From NCBI GenBank assembly GCA_003116975.1, contig BGKB01000050.1:124001-188000 (forward strand): a DNA stretch of 64,000 nt. Direction: 5' to 3'. This stretch comes from Aurantiochytrium sp. KH105 (Eukaryota; Sar; Bigyra; Thraustochytrida; Thraustochytriidae). A program made the position numbers and the translations under genes. Numbering within the stretch: position 1 is the first letter of the stretch; each line of letters begins with the position of its first letter. Shown piece after piece: positions 18,695-28,362 of this stretch. The notes below the pieces were generated by a model. The model searched no databases, had not been told where the DNA came from, and was given only the letters and a program-made list of their open reading frames with translations.

Positions 18695-19075
18695 ATGGCT
18701 CCCTCTGACACCACTGAAACCTACGGCGCCCAGTATATGCACGGTCTGGAGGGAGACTTGCATAGAGCGGAGTCCAGAGGAGGGGGTGGCAATGCGGGAG
18801 GGAAAACCCAGGGCGCCGAGAGGGGAAACGCCGCCAGAGACGGAAGAGGCAGAGGGGGGAAGGCGATCCTCGGGAAGGGCAGCTTGAACCAAAACTGCAA
18901 TCAAACCATCGATCAATTGACCGAACGACCGGCGAGCTACGTCGCGCTCTTCGACTACGAGCTCCACGCCACGTACGTTGCCATCCGCGCATGCGAGGAC
19001 GCCTTACGCCAGCTCTCCGTGGCTGCTCTTCCACCGTTGCCTGCGTTTGCTGCGCCTCTCGAACGAGCGGAGTGA
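18695..19075 (+). CDS. Possible small protein, 126 aa, unrecognised
   Basis: ATG 18695 has a good context (GCGAACCATGGCT). The frame gives MAPSDTTETYGAQYMHGLEG, then a Gly/Arg-rich middle, then a less biased C-terminal part (SYVALFDYELHATYVAIRA, followed by CEDALRQLS). The last third looks protein-like and ends 220 bp upstream of the next ATG. No homology recognised, and other frames are open over the same DNA, so this is weak. Confidence 0.22.
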   Translation: MAPSDTTETYGAQYMHGLEGDLHRAESRGGGGNAGGKTQGAERGNAARDGRGRGGKAILGKGSLNQNCNQTIDQLTERPASYVALFDYELHATYVAIRACEDALRQLSVAALPPLPAFAAPLERAE

Positions 19076-19294
19076 AGGGAGACGTGCGCTCGGCACGTGC
19101 TCAACATCGCGGCCACGAGGATGCTCGTGTGCGAGACGCTGAACAGCGACGCATGGCGCACGCACGTTGATGCGCGGCGTTTGCTGACGCAGACAGCCAG
19201 CCAGCCAGCCAGGCAAACAGACAGACTAACTTGTTGTGTTGTTGTTGATGATGATCGCACGCAGTTCTTTGCTTCGAAGTCTACAGACGGAAAA

Positions 19295-19534
19295 ATGTCG
19301 ACCTCCAGCCGCAAATCCCTCGACAAGCACGTGTGCTTGAAGCGCGGCGAAAGCAAGGCGGAGATGCGTGCCCAGGAAAAGTCCGAAAAGGAAAAGATTG
19401 CGCCCTTTTCCTTCGAGGAGTCCCCGAAGCCTCTCAAGAAGTCACTCAACCTCGTCCCGGACTCGAGCAAGGTCGAGATTAACAAGAAGGGCTCTACCAT
19501 CGCGCCCTTTAACTACGACGACGATGACGAGTAG
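19295..19534 (+). CDS. Small charged protein with duplicated IAPF motif, 79 aa
   Basis: ATG 19295 (context GGAAAAATGTCG). The protein is Lys/Glu/Ser-rich with an acidic tail (DDDDE). It contains two related halves: RKSLDKHV... ending IAPFSFEE (residues 6-42) and KKSLNLVP... ending IAPFNYDD (residues 48-76), so it is probably an internal duplication. There is no signal peptide or membrane segment. I do not recognise the family; it could bind a partner through the repeated IAPF-aromatic-acidic motif (inference). The frame is open upstream to 19097, so a longer N-terminus is possible but is low-complexity. Tail-to-tail with the SH3 gene. Confidence 0.65.
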   Translation: MSTSSRKSLDKHVCLKRGESKAEMRAQEKSEKEKIAPFSFEESPKPLKKSLNLVPDSSKVEINKKGSTIAPFNYDDDDE

Positions 19535-19908
19535 GCCAGCACAACATTTGATTCTCTAATCACTCGCCGCCTCTCTCCTCTTCCTGCGCTCACCCTGCCG
19601 CTCACATGCCCTTGGTTGGGCTTTGCAAGGTGATGCGCTTTTGCACTGCTCTGCCGCGCTGTGCAGGCTGCCGCAAAGGCTGGCAATTCCACGTATCATA
19701 AATTTTGTTGATTTTGACTTTCTTTTTTAGTTTAAGGTTTCCTTTTTTTGTGGAAAAGAGGGGTCGCCTTGATTCATTTCCCGTGAAATCTCAACATTGA
19801 AGAGGAGTTGAGACTTGGTTGCCCGCTGATAGGCCTAGTGGACAGTCTCCTGAATCTCTGCAATAATATTGACTTCGAAGTTCTTTTGTTTCTTTTACTT
19901 TTTGACGT
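19535..19908. other. Convergent intergenic region
   Basis: About 370 bp between stop codons, AT-richer than the flanking genes, with T-rich runs near 19720-19755 expected for 3' ends. No gene. Confidence 0.7.
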
Positions 19909-22314
19909 CTATTCGAGGCGAACATAGTTGGCTGGAAAGATACCTTCGGCGCCCGTGCCCTCATTTCGTCCCCGCCACCAGTTGTCGTCAATCTCCTCCA
20001 GAATGATAATGACATCGTCAATCTGGAACGCGAGGTCCTCGGCTTCCTCACCAGGAAAGTCGAACTCTGCGATTGCACGTTTCGAAGATGGGTCCGAAGG
20101 AGGCGCAGGTGGCGGCGCTGTCTCCGTGGCCGTTGCAGATGGTGCATCTGCGCCGCTTGTCGTCCCACCGGTCTCCTCTGTGGATTCATCCGCCTCTACC
20201 AAGTAAGCACGCGGCACGAGACCCTCTGCACCCGTTTCCAAGTTGCGGCCTCGATACCACTCCGCATCAATCTCTTCAAGAATCTCGACACGATTCCCGC
20301 TTTGTGTTTCCAGGTCATCTTCTTCCTCCTTGGTAAAGTCGTAGGCAGCAACAAGAATACGATTGCTTGAAGCAGACGCGGAGCTCGCCGACATTTGCGC
20401 TTGTGCCGCCGCGGCCTGGTCTTCTTCGGCCTTGCGGCGCTTTTCCTCTTCCTCCTCTGCAGCCTTGCGACGCTGTTCTTCTTCCTCCTCTGCGGCCTTG
20501 CGACGCTGTTCTTCTTCCTCCTCTGCAGCCTTGCGACGCTGTTCCTCCTCCTCCTCTGCAGCCTTGCGGCGTTGCGCTTCTTTTTCTTCTTCTTCTGCAG
20601 CCTTGCGGCGTTGCTCTTCTTCTTCTGCAGCCTTCCGGCGTTGCTCTTCCTCCTCTTCAGCTTGGCGACGTTGGGCATCTTGTTCATTTTCAGCCTGACT
20701 TTGATCCTCAGGAACAGCTCCGGCATCGGTGACCTCTTCCACGTAGTTTGCAGGAAAGATGCCCTCACTCTGGTTCGTAAGATTGCGGCCTTGCCACCAC
20801 TGGCCGTCAATATCCTCGAGCTTCTCAATGAAATCGCCCTCTGCAAAACTCAAGTCTCCCTCTTCCTCGCCGTCAAAGGAAAACATGGCGCGGAACCGGA
20901 CGGTTCGCGCAGCTGTCGAGCCGCTCGTTTCCTCTTGCTTCTGCGAGGTCTCATTGTCTGCCGCAGCCTCGGCCGCTGCGGCCTCCGTTCGTGCCTTCTC
21001 TTCTTCTTGCTCTTGGCGCTCGCGTTCCTCTCGTTCCTGACGTTCACGTCGCTCACGTTCTTCTTGCTCCTGGCGTTCGCGTCGTTCGCGTTCCTCTTGC
21101 TCCTCGCGTTCGCGCCGTTCGCGTTCTTCTCGCTCTTGCTGTTCGCGTCGTTCGCGTTCCTCTTGCTCCTCGCGTTCGCGCCGTTCGCGTTCTTCTCGCT
21201 CTTGCTGTTCGCGTTGTTCTTGCTCTTGCCGCTCGCGTTGTTCGCGATCTTCTCGCTCTTCTTGGTCATGACGCGCTTTTTCTTGGTCGCGCTCTTCTTG
21301 CTCGCGACGCGCCTTTTCCTGGGCCTCGCGCTCCTCGCGTTCGCGCTGTTCTTGGGCCTCACGGGCCTCGCGGGCTTCGCGTTCGCGCTGGGCGCGCTCC
21401 TCGCGCTCAGCGAGCTCGCGTTGCTCGCGTTGCTGGCGCTCTTCCCGCTCTTGGTTTTCACGGTCGGCGCGAGCGCGTTCTTCGGCCTCGCGAGCTTCGC
21501 GTTCCTTTTGCTGACGAGCTTGGTCTTCATGGCGATTGTGCTCCTCTTGTTCGTCTTTTTGCCGCTGGAGTCGCGTCACCTCATCTACCTTTTCTCGGCG
21601 CATGCGCTCGAGTTCTTCGGCGCGCTCTTGCTCACGCTTACGCACCATCTCTTCGTACGCACTCCGGCCACTCTTACGGTGTGCGGTCATTTCGGCAAGC
21701 TCCTTCTGTCGCGCCTCTCCCTCGAGCTGGGCCGCGGACTTGACGGATTCCTGGCCCACATAAGTGTTCGCTGCTTGGCCAGCACGAAGCGCATCGAGCT
21801 CCTTTTGGCGCGCTGCCTTGATGGACTCTTCACGCTGACGTGCCGTCGACATGCCCGATGAACTGGCCAGAGAGAGCGGGGTCGCAGCCGGTGCATAGTC
21901 GGCCTTGACGGGGGTCCGCTGCTCTTCCTCGCTCTTGGCCTTGGCCTCGGCCTCGGCCTTGGCTCTTGTTTCGGCTTCATGCTTGGCCTTGGCTTCAGCC
22001 TCGGCCTTGGCTCTTGCTTCAGTCTCGGCTTTGGCCTTGGCCTCGGCCTCGGCGCGCTCCTTGTCTTGCTTTGCACGGAGCTCCTCGGCAGCCTTGGCGT
22101 CTCTTTCAGCCTTTTCGCGAGCCGCTTTCTCCTCGGCCTGCTTGCGTTTATTGGCGGCAGCCGTCATGGCGGTCTGCGACGGTCGCGCGGGCGGCCTGGG
22201 CGCTGCGCCAAGCCAATCCTCGTCCTCCTCGCCGTTGTCGTCGCTATCGGCAAAGTCCTGCTCGTCCAGCTGCCGTCGCCGCACGGCTTCCGCGAGTCCA
22301 AATCTGTGCGCCAT
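19909..22314 (-). CDS. Triple-SH3 protein with long charged coiled coil, 801 aa
   Basis: Residues 1-50 are acidic (DSDDNGEEDEDWLG). Residues 55-140 are Ala/Lys/Glu coiled coil. Residues about 205-455 are an almost uninterrupted Glu/Arg/Gln helix with repeats such as EERERREREEQ. Three SH3 domains follow: about 475-523 (ALYDY-equivalent MFSFDGEEEGDL, then QWWQGRN and GIFPANYV), about 652-703 (AAYDFTKEEEDDL, EWYRGRN, GLVPRAYL) and about 746-801 (AEFDFPGEEAEDL, NWWRGRN, GIFPANYV). SH3-1 and SH3-2 are separated by about six copies of an 11-residue RRKAAEEEEEQ repeat. SH3 domains bind Pro-rich ligands; together with coiled coils they suggest an actin or endocytic scaffold, similar in outline to Abp1 or intersectin. 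No actin-binding domain is present, so orthology is not claimed. Confidence 0.9.
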   Translation of the reverse strand: MAHRFGLAEAVRRRQLDEQDFADSDDNGEEDEDWLGAAPRPPARPSQTAMTAAANKRKQAEEKAAREKAERDAKAAEELRAKQDKERAEAEAKAKAETEARAKAEAEAKAKHEAETRAKAEAEAKAKSEEEQRTPVKADYAPAATPLSLASSSGMSTARQREESIKAARQKELDALRAGQAANTYVGQESVKSAAQLEGEARQKELAEMTAHRKSGRSAYEEMVRKREQERAEELERMRREKVDEVTRLQRQKDEQEEHNRHEDQARQQKEREAREAEERARADRENQEREERQQREQRELAEREERAQREREAREAREAQEQREREEREAQEKARREQEERDQEKARHDQEEREDREQRERQEQEQREQQEREERERREREEQEERERREQQEREERERREREEQEERERRERQEQEERERRERQEREERERQEQEEEKARTEAAAAEAAADNETSQKQEETSGSTAARTVRFRAMFSFDGEEEGDLSFAEGDFIEKLEDIDGQWWQGRNLTNQSEGIFPANYVEEVTDAGAVPEDQSQAENEQDAQRRQAEEEEEQRRKAAEEEEQRRKAAEEEEKEAQRRKAAEEEEEQRRKAAEEEEEQRRKAAEEEEEQRRKAAEEEEEKRRKAEEDQAAAAQAQMSASSASASSNRILVAAYDFTKEEEDDLETQSGNRVEILEEIDAEWYRGRNLETGAEGLVPRAYLVEADESTEETGGTTSGADAPSATATETAPPPAPPSDPSSKRAIAEFDFPGEEAEDLAFQIDDVIIILEEIDDNWWRGRNEGTGAEGIFPANYVRLE

Positions 22315-23275
22315 CCTTGTTCAACGCGCTTATTCACCTCCTCAACCAAGCCTCGCTGCGCAGCCCTCGAGCTCGAGCTCGAGCTCGTGCTCGAGCTCGT
22401 GCTCGTGCTCGTGCTCGTGCTCGTCCGCGTCCGCGGTCGCGCTCTTCTCCGGTTCTGAGCCTCCCCGGCTTTTGAAAACCCTCTTCGTCGCGGCAAAGCG
22501 CGCGTCGCACGCGCGCGCTGCTTCCCGCTGTTCTGCCGCGCCCCGCTCTGCCGCGCCCCGCCCCGCCCGCGCCTCGCGTCGCCCGCGCGGTCTCCCGTTC
22601 CCGTTCTGCGTCCGCCGCGCCGAGTCCAAAGCGAAAGCGCAATCTCTCTCTCTCTCTCTCGAGGCGACGCAAGGGCGATCGATCGATCTCTATCTTTCTC
22701 TGCAGGACCCGAGGTCGCGCTCGACTGCCGCGCGCTGCCTGCCGGCCCGACTGCGTCTGCGCGCCGACCAGGCCGCGGCGTCAGTCCTGCTGTGCTCTAC
22801 TGTGCTGTGCTCTGCTCTGTTTTCTGCTCTGCAGGCCGCACGGTCTGCACTGCACGGCCTGGCCTCTCGCGCCGAGCGAGCCCGTGCCGCGGTGGGTCAG
22901 CTCGCTTGTGCCGACTTTCTCGAATGAAAAGAACAGGGAGGGCCCGCGGGGAGGACGAGGACGTGGGCATCGTTTGTGCTGGGAAAACAACGGCTTTCCA
23001 TCCTCGGGGGCGGCAGCAGAGCCGGAGGACGTCAGGTGAGTGATTGTGGAACGTGCCGCTCTCGGTTGCGGCAAGCAAAGCCGATTCGTTGCGAATGGGA
23101 ATGAAAAGTTGGTAGGGCATTTCAGGAGGTGGGAAAGGAAAGGAGACCTGATTAATAGAGTTTATGCAAAGGAAGAGCAAAACAAAGTTGCAAAACAACG
23201 GCCAGGCGGAACGTGCACGCATGCACTTCTCAAACGTCCTTTCATTCGTTCGTTCTTTACTGTTAGTTCCGTGGC
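22315..23275. other. Intergenic, SH3 gene 5' flank and GFA-like gene 3' flank
   Basis: About 960 bp. Near 22365-22425 an alternating GAGCTC/GTGCTC stretch and, near 22648-22665, a (CT)n run lie upstream of the SH3 gene. TGCTCTGCTCTG-type repeats occur at 22795-22830. No credible gene. Confidence 0.6.
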
Positions 23276-23959
23276 TCACTGGATCTTCTTGGATTTCTGG
23301 TCCTGGAAATAGACGGGTTCCTGATCGTAGTCGATGGGAGGACCAGACTTGGCATCAAACGCGTAGCACAAAAGCACAAGGAGAAAGTCCAAAAGTGACA
23401 GATCCGATCGATTCGGGCCTCGCGTGGGCGGCGTTTGCGCTTCTTCGGGAAAGCAGAGCACTTCCTTCTCGCCAAAGGCAGCCGGGTTCTCGATGCAGAC
23501 CTCGTAGACACCAATGAAGCCAAGATAGCGACCCGTGTTGAAGACCGGCGCCCCACAACACGTGGCGTAGACTCGCGAAGTGAGAGACTTGGGGTTCCGG
23601 TAGCTCAACTTGAGGTTTTCGACCCCACTTTCGAAGGTCACGTTCGCCTTGCGGGTCATGCAGATCTTCGCGCACACCTTGCTCTCGTCGAGTCCGGAGG
23701 CCTCGATTCCCTTGGCCTTGCTCTGCTCTTCCGCCCACTTTGCAAACATCGTGCAACTCTCGCAGTAGCAGCGCAGACGCACGTTGTCCTCCGCAAGGGT
23801 CTCCAGTGTGCCGCGGATCTTGCCGCAAGGGCAGCGCAGCGCCGACTTGAGGCGCGGCGCCTTGGCCCGCCGACGGAGACGCCAGAGCCATGCGACCCCA
23901 GCCAGGGCCGCGCAGACCGCAGTCGCCGCCGCGACCGGCCGCTCCTCCACGAAGTCCAT
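23276..23959 (-). CDS. GFA/CENP-V-like (DUF6151-type) Cys-rich protein with N-terminal membrane anchor, 227 aa
   Basis: A hydrophobic segment at residues 8-26 followed by RLRRRAK looks like a membrane anchor. The body carries the zinc-ligand pattern of the glutathione-dependent formaldehyde-activating (GFA)/CENP-V fold: C-P-C-G at 43-46, C-Y-C-E-S-C at 64-69 and C-C-G-A-P at 134-138. It also has the segment NLKLSYRNPKSLTSRVYATC. The spacing fits the DUF6151 branch (predicted single-domain Zn proteins of unknown reaction). A C-terminal hydrophobic stretch (LLDFLLVLLCYAF) may contact the membrane. The reaction is not known. A (CTGT)n tract lies immediately upstream of the start. Confidence 0.75.
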   Translation of the reverse strand: MDFVEERPVAAATAVCAALAGVAWLWRLRRRAKAPRLKSALRCPCGKIRGTLETLAEDNVRLRCYCESCTMFAKWAEEQSKAKGIEASGLDESKVCAKICMTRKANVTFESGVENLKLSYRNPKSLTSRVYATCCGAPVFNTGRYLGFIGVYEVCIENPAAFGEKEVLCFPEEAQTPPTRGPNRSDLSLLDFLLVLLCYAFDAKSGPPIDYDQEPVYFQDQKSKKIQ

Positions 23960-23980
23960 CCTCGCGCACGTCTATGTCTG

Positions 23981-24010
23981 CCTGTCTGTCTGTCTGTCTG
24001 TCTGTCTGTC
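23981..24010. repeat. (CTGT)n microsatellite
   Basis: Seven to eight CTGT units between the GTPase 3' end and the GFA-like gene start. The same tetranucleotide family (ACAG on the other strand) recurs at 42623, 57313, 58839 and 59808. Confidence 0.9.
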
Positions 24011-24228
24011 GCCTCGTTTTGGAGTTCCGGTTCTGCTCCAAATCTTTTTCTTTCGATAGTTGATGTGAGTGGGTTGTTGATGGCTGGCTGGGGGTGGCTG
24101 GCTGAATCGCGACGCGACGGCACAGGAAGGAAGGTCCAAGCAATGAAAGGAACATCGAAGTTGTTCGTATAGTACAAAGAGATAAAGAAAAAAGGAAGCC
24201 ATTCGTTGTTATCGACAGACGAGTATGT

Positions 24229-26520
24229 TCATGAAATGGTACAGCCAACCTGGGTGGACTTTGGTGAAAAACCAGCGAGGGAAGCGATTTGGTCCATGTG
24301 GGTCGAGTCACCGGGAGGAGCGCAATAGTTCTCCGCAGATATCTTCTCGCAGTGAGTATGTGCCATGTCGGTAAAGAGGTTGCACATCTCCTTGCGCTTT
24401 TCAACGTCGAGGCCGATATGCTCAAGTTGGCTGATCTTCTTATCGCGCGCCTCGACCAGTCGCGTGGCGACACGGCTTAGGGTGTCCGAGTCCTCCTTGA
24501 GAAAACTAATTTGGGAGACTGGGACTTCGGTGGAGCCTTGGCGCAAGCATTGAATAGCCTTTTCGCGGTAGTGGTGGTACAGCTTGACGATGTGGGGCTC
24601 GAGCTCGCCATCCTCCATGTCTGCGATCTGAAGCATGTCCAGATTATAGGCCCAAACGACCCGAGCCTCGAAAAAGGAAAGAAAGGTTCCCATCTTCGAA
24701 AATGCCCCTGCGTCCTCGTCATTATTCATGGCCTCGAGAATGTAGCGCGTATAGGCAGCATACATGTCCGCATACGAGGGCGGGTCCTCGGTAATTTCTT
24801 CGATTGTGTCGGCACGTCGCCAGCGGCGGCACCACTTACGCAGAGGCGTGTTCCATTCTACCTGGACAGCGTTCGTGTTCCACTTTGTAAAGACGAGGAA
24901 GCACGACTGACGCATCTCTCCGAAGAGCTCCATAAGAGTCAATTCGTTGGCCATCGTAGCCGGCGTAGCGCGCGTGTTCGTGTCGAAAGAAATGAGAACG
25001 TTGTTAATGATGCGCAATTTGCTGATCGACTCTGTGGACATCATAATCTTGGACAAGAGCTCGGTATCGGTCACGGAGGTGTCCGCGCCCAGGCCTTGCG
25101 TATCAATGAAACTGACAAAGTGGTCGTCCGAAATGTAGCCATCGTTCATTTGGCATCCGCGCGTGCCCTGTGCCTGCGCGCCGCTTACGCGACACACATT
25201 GCGATTCAGCAGCATGTTCAGCGAGCTGCTCTTGCCCTGGCCCGTGCACCCAACGACAATGAGGTTAAAGGCGAGCTTTTTGCCTGCATTCTTTCGTGCG
25301 AGCAAGAGCTGATCGCGCTCGTACTTGGCCTTTTGCAGCTCCACCTTGACAGTTTCCCTTGCGCGCAGGGAAAGGCTCCCTTCGGGCAAAAGATCCAACT
25401 CTTGCACCTGGCGCGTAAGATTGTCGATGCGTCTCTCGAGAGCGGCGACCTCGTCTTCTTCGTCCTTGGACTCTTCCGCATCGGCTTGAGCGTCAGCACA
25501 GCTCGCTGGCTCGCCATCGCCTGCGCCGGCGTCAATATCCTTGCAAGTCGCATTTACGGCCTCTGCCTCCGACTCCTTTGCGCGTGGGTTCGTGACGGTC
25601 TTAGAATCGGCAGCCGACGGGCAGCCAGTAGGCTCTGAGGTCATCTTTTCCAGAATCTCTCCGAATACGCGCGTCTCTTCCGTCTCTTCCGGGTCCTCAT
25701 TCGCTGTTGCTTCGCTGCAAGCGGTAGCCTCGGAGAACCTCCGCGCCGTCGACACGTCTCCCGTTCGCCCTCGTGCAGATGATGACAGCCGGCGCAAAGA
25801 AGTGTTCGTCGGCCTATGCTGTTCTGGGGCGAGAGGCGGTTCCGAAGCGAGCGCGCCCTCGTTCGAAGCTAGCAGCGATGTTCCTGCGCCCTTTACTTCG
25901 CGATCGTTGTTGTCCTTGGTAATCGTTGTGGTCTGGGGCGTCGGGAGTTGAAACTCGTAGGCACTGGCGCCTCCCTTACTGTTGGCCTCGTCACCCTCGG
26001 CTGCGACGGCTTCAAGCGCTTCGATTACTTCGCCAGTACCGAGTCGCGCTGCAGCGACTGCGATTTGGGCTGGATCCTTGGCCAGAAGAACGTTCGACGC
26101 CTCTCTGACGGAGGCGCCTTCACTGCGTTTTTCGTAGAACCTCAGAATCGTCTCGAGCGTGGTCTGCGCAATGTCCCCAATCTGCTCGGGACCTTGCTCT
26201 TGAAGGGGGACCTCGAGGGCTGCCGCCGGCGCGTCGACGCGGAGGGCTCCTTGCTCCCCGCCGCGCGGCTCTCCCGCCCGCGCGCCTCGCGCAAGGTCGG
26301 CGGCGTTATCCTCTCCTCGTAGTGCTACGAGGTCGCGCTCGTCGCGGTGGGCTCTCGCCGCGAGCGGGTCCTGCTGGGGTCTCCGCTGCGCGCGGTGCAG
26401 CGCGGCCTCGAGGGCCGAGCCCGCGGCGCAGGCGAGCGCCGCCGTCGACGTGCGCACGGAGGCGCCGCCCAGCTGCACGCGCGCAGGCCGCGCGGCGGCG
26501 GCGGCGGCGGCGGCGTCCAT
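24229..26520 (-). CDS. AIG1/septin-like TRAFAC GTPase with C-terminal CaaX box, 763 aa
   Basis: Residues 1-100 are Ala/Arg-rich low complexity and 100-385 mostly acidic and disordered, with a short coiled coil before the G domain. The GTPase domain starts near residue 415: P-loop GCTGQGKSS at about 426, DTQGLG (G3) at about 472, and TKWN (G4, Asn in place of the usual Asp) at about 544. The large P-loop-adjacent segment SLNMLLNRNVC and the D-T-x-G-L-G motif fit the paraseptin (AIG1/TOC/IAN) group rather than Ras-like GTPases. After a helical C-terminal region the protein ends G-C-T-I-S, a CaaX box predicted to be farnesylated, so membrane attachment is likely. Function unknown; immune-type (GIMAP) or organelle-outer-membrane roles are only family precedents. 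Confidence 0.83.
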   Translation of the reverse strand: MDAAAAAAAARPARVQLGGASVRTSTAALACAAGSALEAALHRAQRRPQQDPLAARAHRDERDLVALRGEDNAADLARGARAGEPRGGEQGALRVDAPAAALEVPLQEQGPEQIGDIAQTTLETILRFYEKRSEGASVREASNVLLAKDPAQIAVAAARLGTGEVIEALEAVAAEGDEANSKGGASAYEFQLPTPQTTTITKDNNDREVKGAGTSLLASNEGALASEPPLAPEQHRPTNTSLRRLSSSARGRTGDVSTARRFSEATACSEATANEDPEETEETRVFGEILEKMTSEPTGCPSAADSKTVTNPRAKESEAEAVNATCKDIDAGAGDGEPASCADAQADAEESKDEEDEVAALERRIDNLTRQVQELDLLPEGSLSLRARETVKVELQKAKYERDQLLLARKNAGKKLAFNLIVVGCTGQGKSSSLNMLLNRNVCRVSGAQAQGTRGCQMNDGYISDDHFVSFIDTQGLGADTSVTDTELLSKIMMSTESISKLRIINNVLISFDTNTRATPATMANELTLMELFGEMRQSCFLVFTKWNTNAVQVEWNTPLRKWCRRWRRADTIEEITEDPPSYADMYAAYTRYILEAMNNDEDAGAFSKMGTFLSFFEARVVWAYNLDMLQIADMEDGELEPHIVKLYHHYREKAIQCLRQGSTEVPVSQISFLKEDSDTLSRVATRLVEARDKKISQLEHIGLDVEKRKEMCNLFTDMAHTHCEKISAENYCAPPGDSTHMDQIASLAGFSPKSTQVGCTIS

Positions 26521-27437
26521 GGTCGAGAGGCCGGCTCTCGCGCCTCGAGTCGGGCGGGCGGGCGGACGGTGCCGCGCCCCGCTCGCTCGACCGGGCCGCG
26601 GCGCGCGGCGGAGCGGCGGCGGGCGGGCGGGCGGGCGGGCGGGCCTGGCTGCCTGGCTGCCTGCCCGGCTGCCTGTCTGTCTCGTGCGCCGAGGGCCTTG
26701 CTTGCGTCGCGCGGGGTCCCCTGCGAAAGCTGGTTTTTGCGATCTGATTTGACAGCGCCTCGCTCTTGCTTACTAGTATAGTACTACTGCAGAGACAACC
26801 GAGTGCTCGTGTTGGTTGACCTTGGACTTCTTCTTCTTCTTCTTCTTCTTCTTCTCCTTCTTCTCGCGCGCCCTTGCTCGCTCGCGGCGCGGCGATCGGA
26901 CGCGGCAGCGGCCTGCTCTGCGGACGAATCGGCAGCGAGAGAGACTTGGGCTCGACGCGGAGCGAGCGAAAGCGAGCGAAAGCGGGATGCTTGTTCTTGC
27001 TTCTGCTTCGAAGTCAAGCGAAATCGAGATGGACTATCATGGCTGCAACAAAGAGCCCTCGCTGGCTGCTAAACACAAGACAAGCCATGAACAAGGCAAG
27101 ACACACGAACAAGGTGAAGGACCAAGCTTCTTTGAGATGGATTTTCTTTCTCTCCCCCGCCGGCCCACGACACGTGAGACAGTCAGCCCAGCAAGCGCAC
27201 GATCAGTCCAAGCTTTCATGGTGGGACGCGCGTGAGACCCTCAAGCTCGACCTCGAAGTTTTCGCCAGCCAGTTTTTCTCACGACGACGGAGTCCGTGAA
27301 CCCCATTCGTCGAGCCTGCCTGTCTGTCTGCAGCTGCAGCTGCAAGCAAGCAAGCTGAGCCACGACTCCTGTCATGCTGGCTGGCTATTCTGTAAAGTTG
27401 GCCAAGCCTGGACAAGCAATGGCAACTTGCTTTGGTG

Positions 27438-27450
27438 GTATATATAAAAA
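27438..27450 (+). promoter_or_regulatory. TATA-like element TATATATAAAAA
   Basis: A strong TATA-type sequence in otherwise GC-rich DNA. The nearest supported plus-strand gene starts 1.4 kb downstream, so either that gene has a long 5' UTR or an unannotated transcript starts here. ATGs occur from 27500. Confidence 0.3.
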
Positions 27451-28119
27451 GAGAAGTAGGTCTAGAGCCTGAAACCTACCACTGTGCTGCCTGTCGGCGA
27501 TGATGATCATCCATCTCATCAATCAGCCACTGGCAGAGGGTGATCATGAAGAAGAAGCCAGCCAAACCACAGTCGCCACTGCTATTATTAGGTTGTCCGT
27601 TTGGGAGCGGCGCGGCGCGACACGACCGCGAAACTACTATGGGATGCGGCACGCGCTTAGCACGTTACGTGGGGGCACACACCGTCTCGCGTTCTCACGT
27701 TCCCAAGAAAATGGACTCGCCGGCACGCGCCCCGTCGACCAACCCTCGCTCGGTTTTCTTCTCGGCGGCGGCAGCGGCGGCGACAGCCTGGGCGGCAGCG
27801 GCGGCGTGTGGCCGGGCGGGGCGTGCCGCGCACAGGCGTGGCGGCTGGGGCCACGGTCGTCAGCACGGCTCGGCGCCCGCGAACGAAGGAGGGACGCGGC
27901 GACCGGGGCGGCTTTCCGCCTCTTTCTTCTCTTTCGGCCGAGACGGCTGAGATGGGACGGGAGGCTGGTTCGCCAGCGCCCGCAGTATAGAGATGCGCGA
28001 TACACTGAAGAATGCAGCGCCGTACAGTGAAGCAAACCGCGCGTAAAGGGCCAGTTCGCAGCAGAAAGGGGTTAAGAAGGGCTTTTCTCTCCCGGCGAGG
28101 CGAGGCAAACAGTAATCGA

Positions 28120-28170
28120 TTGATTGATTGATCAATCGATCAGTCGATCGATCGATCGATCGATTGGTTG
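28120..28170. repeat. GATT/GATC simple repeat
   Basis: Tandem GATT and GATC units (for example GATCGATCGATCGATC near 28145). Similar stretches occur at 6470, 18055, 55330 and 58430. Confidence 0.85.
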
Positions 28171-28349
28171 ATTGATCCCGCCCGTGCGCCCTCCCGCGCG
28201 ACCGGCCCGGGCTCGGCCGACGGCGCCTGTCTCTGCGCCGCCGCGCCGCGCGCGGACACGCCGCCGCCTGCGCGAGGCGCTGAGGCGCCGCGTCCCTCCC
28301 TCCCTGGAGCAGATCTTCGCAATCGATCGGTGGCGAGTCCATTCCGTCG

Positions 28350-28362
28350 CCCCCCCCCCCCC
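28350..28362. repeat. C13 homopolymer
   Basis: Thirteen consecutive C. Assembly length is uncertain at such runs. Confidence 0.8.

Noticed and set aside
17422-18887. Overlapping 250-320-codon frames on both strands
   Set aside because: All are Arg/Ser-rich from GC-rich repeats; none shows a domain.
20395-21861. 488-codon plus-strand open frame, Leu/Phe-rich
   Set aside because: It is antisense to the Glu/Arg coiled coil of the SH3 gene; GAG/GAA codons read backwards give CTC/TTC. No motif, and the sense frame has three clear SH3 domains.
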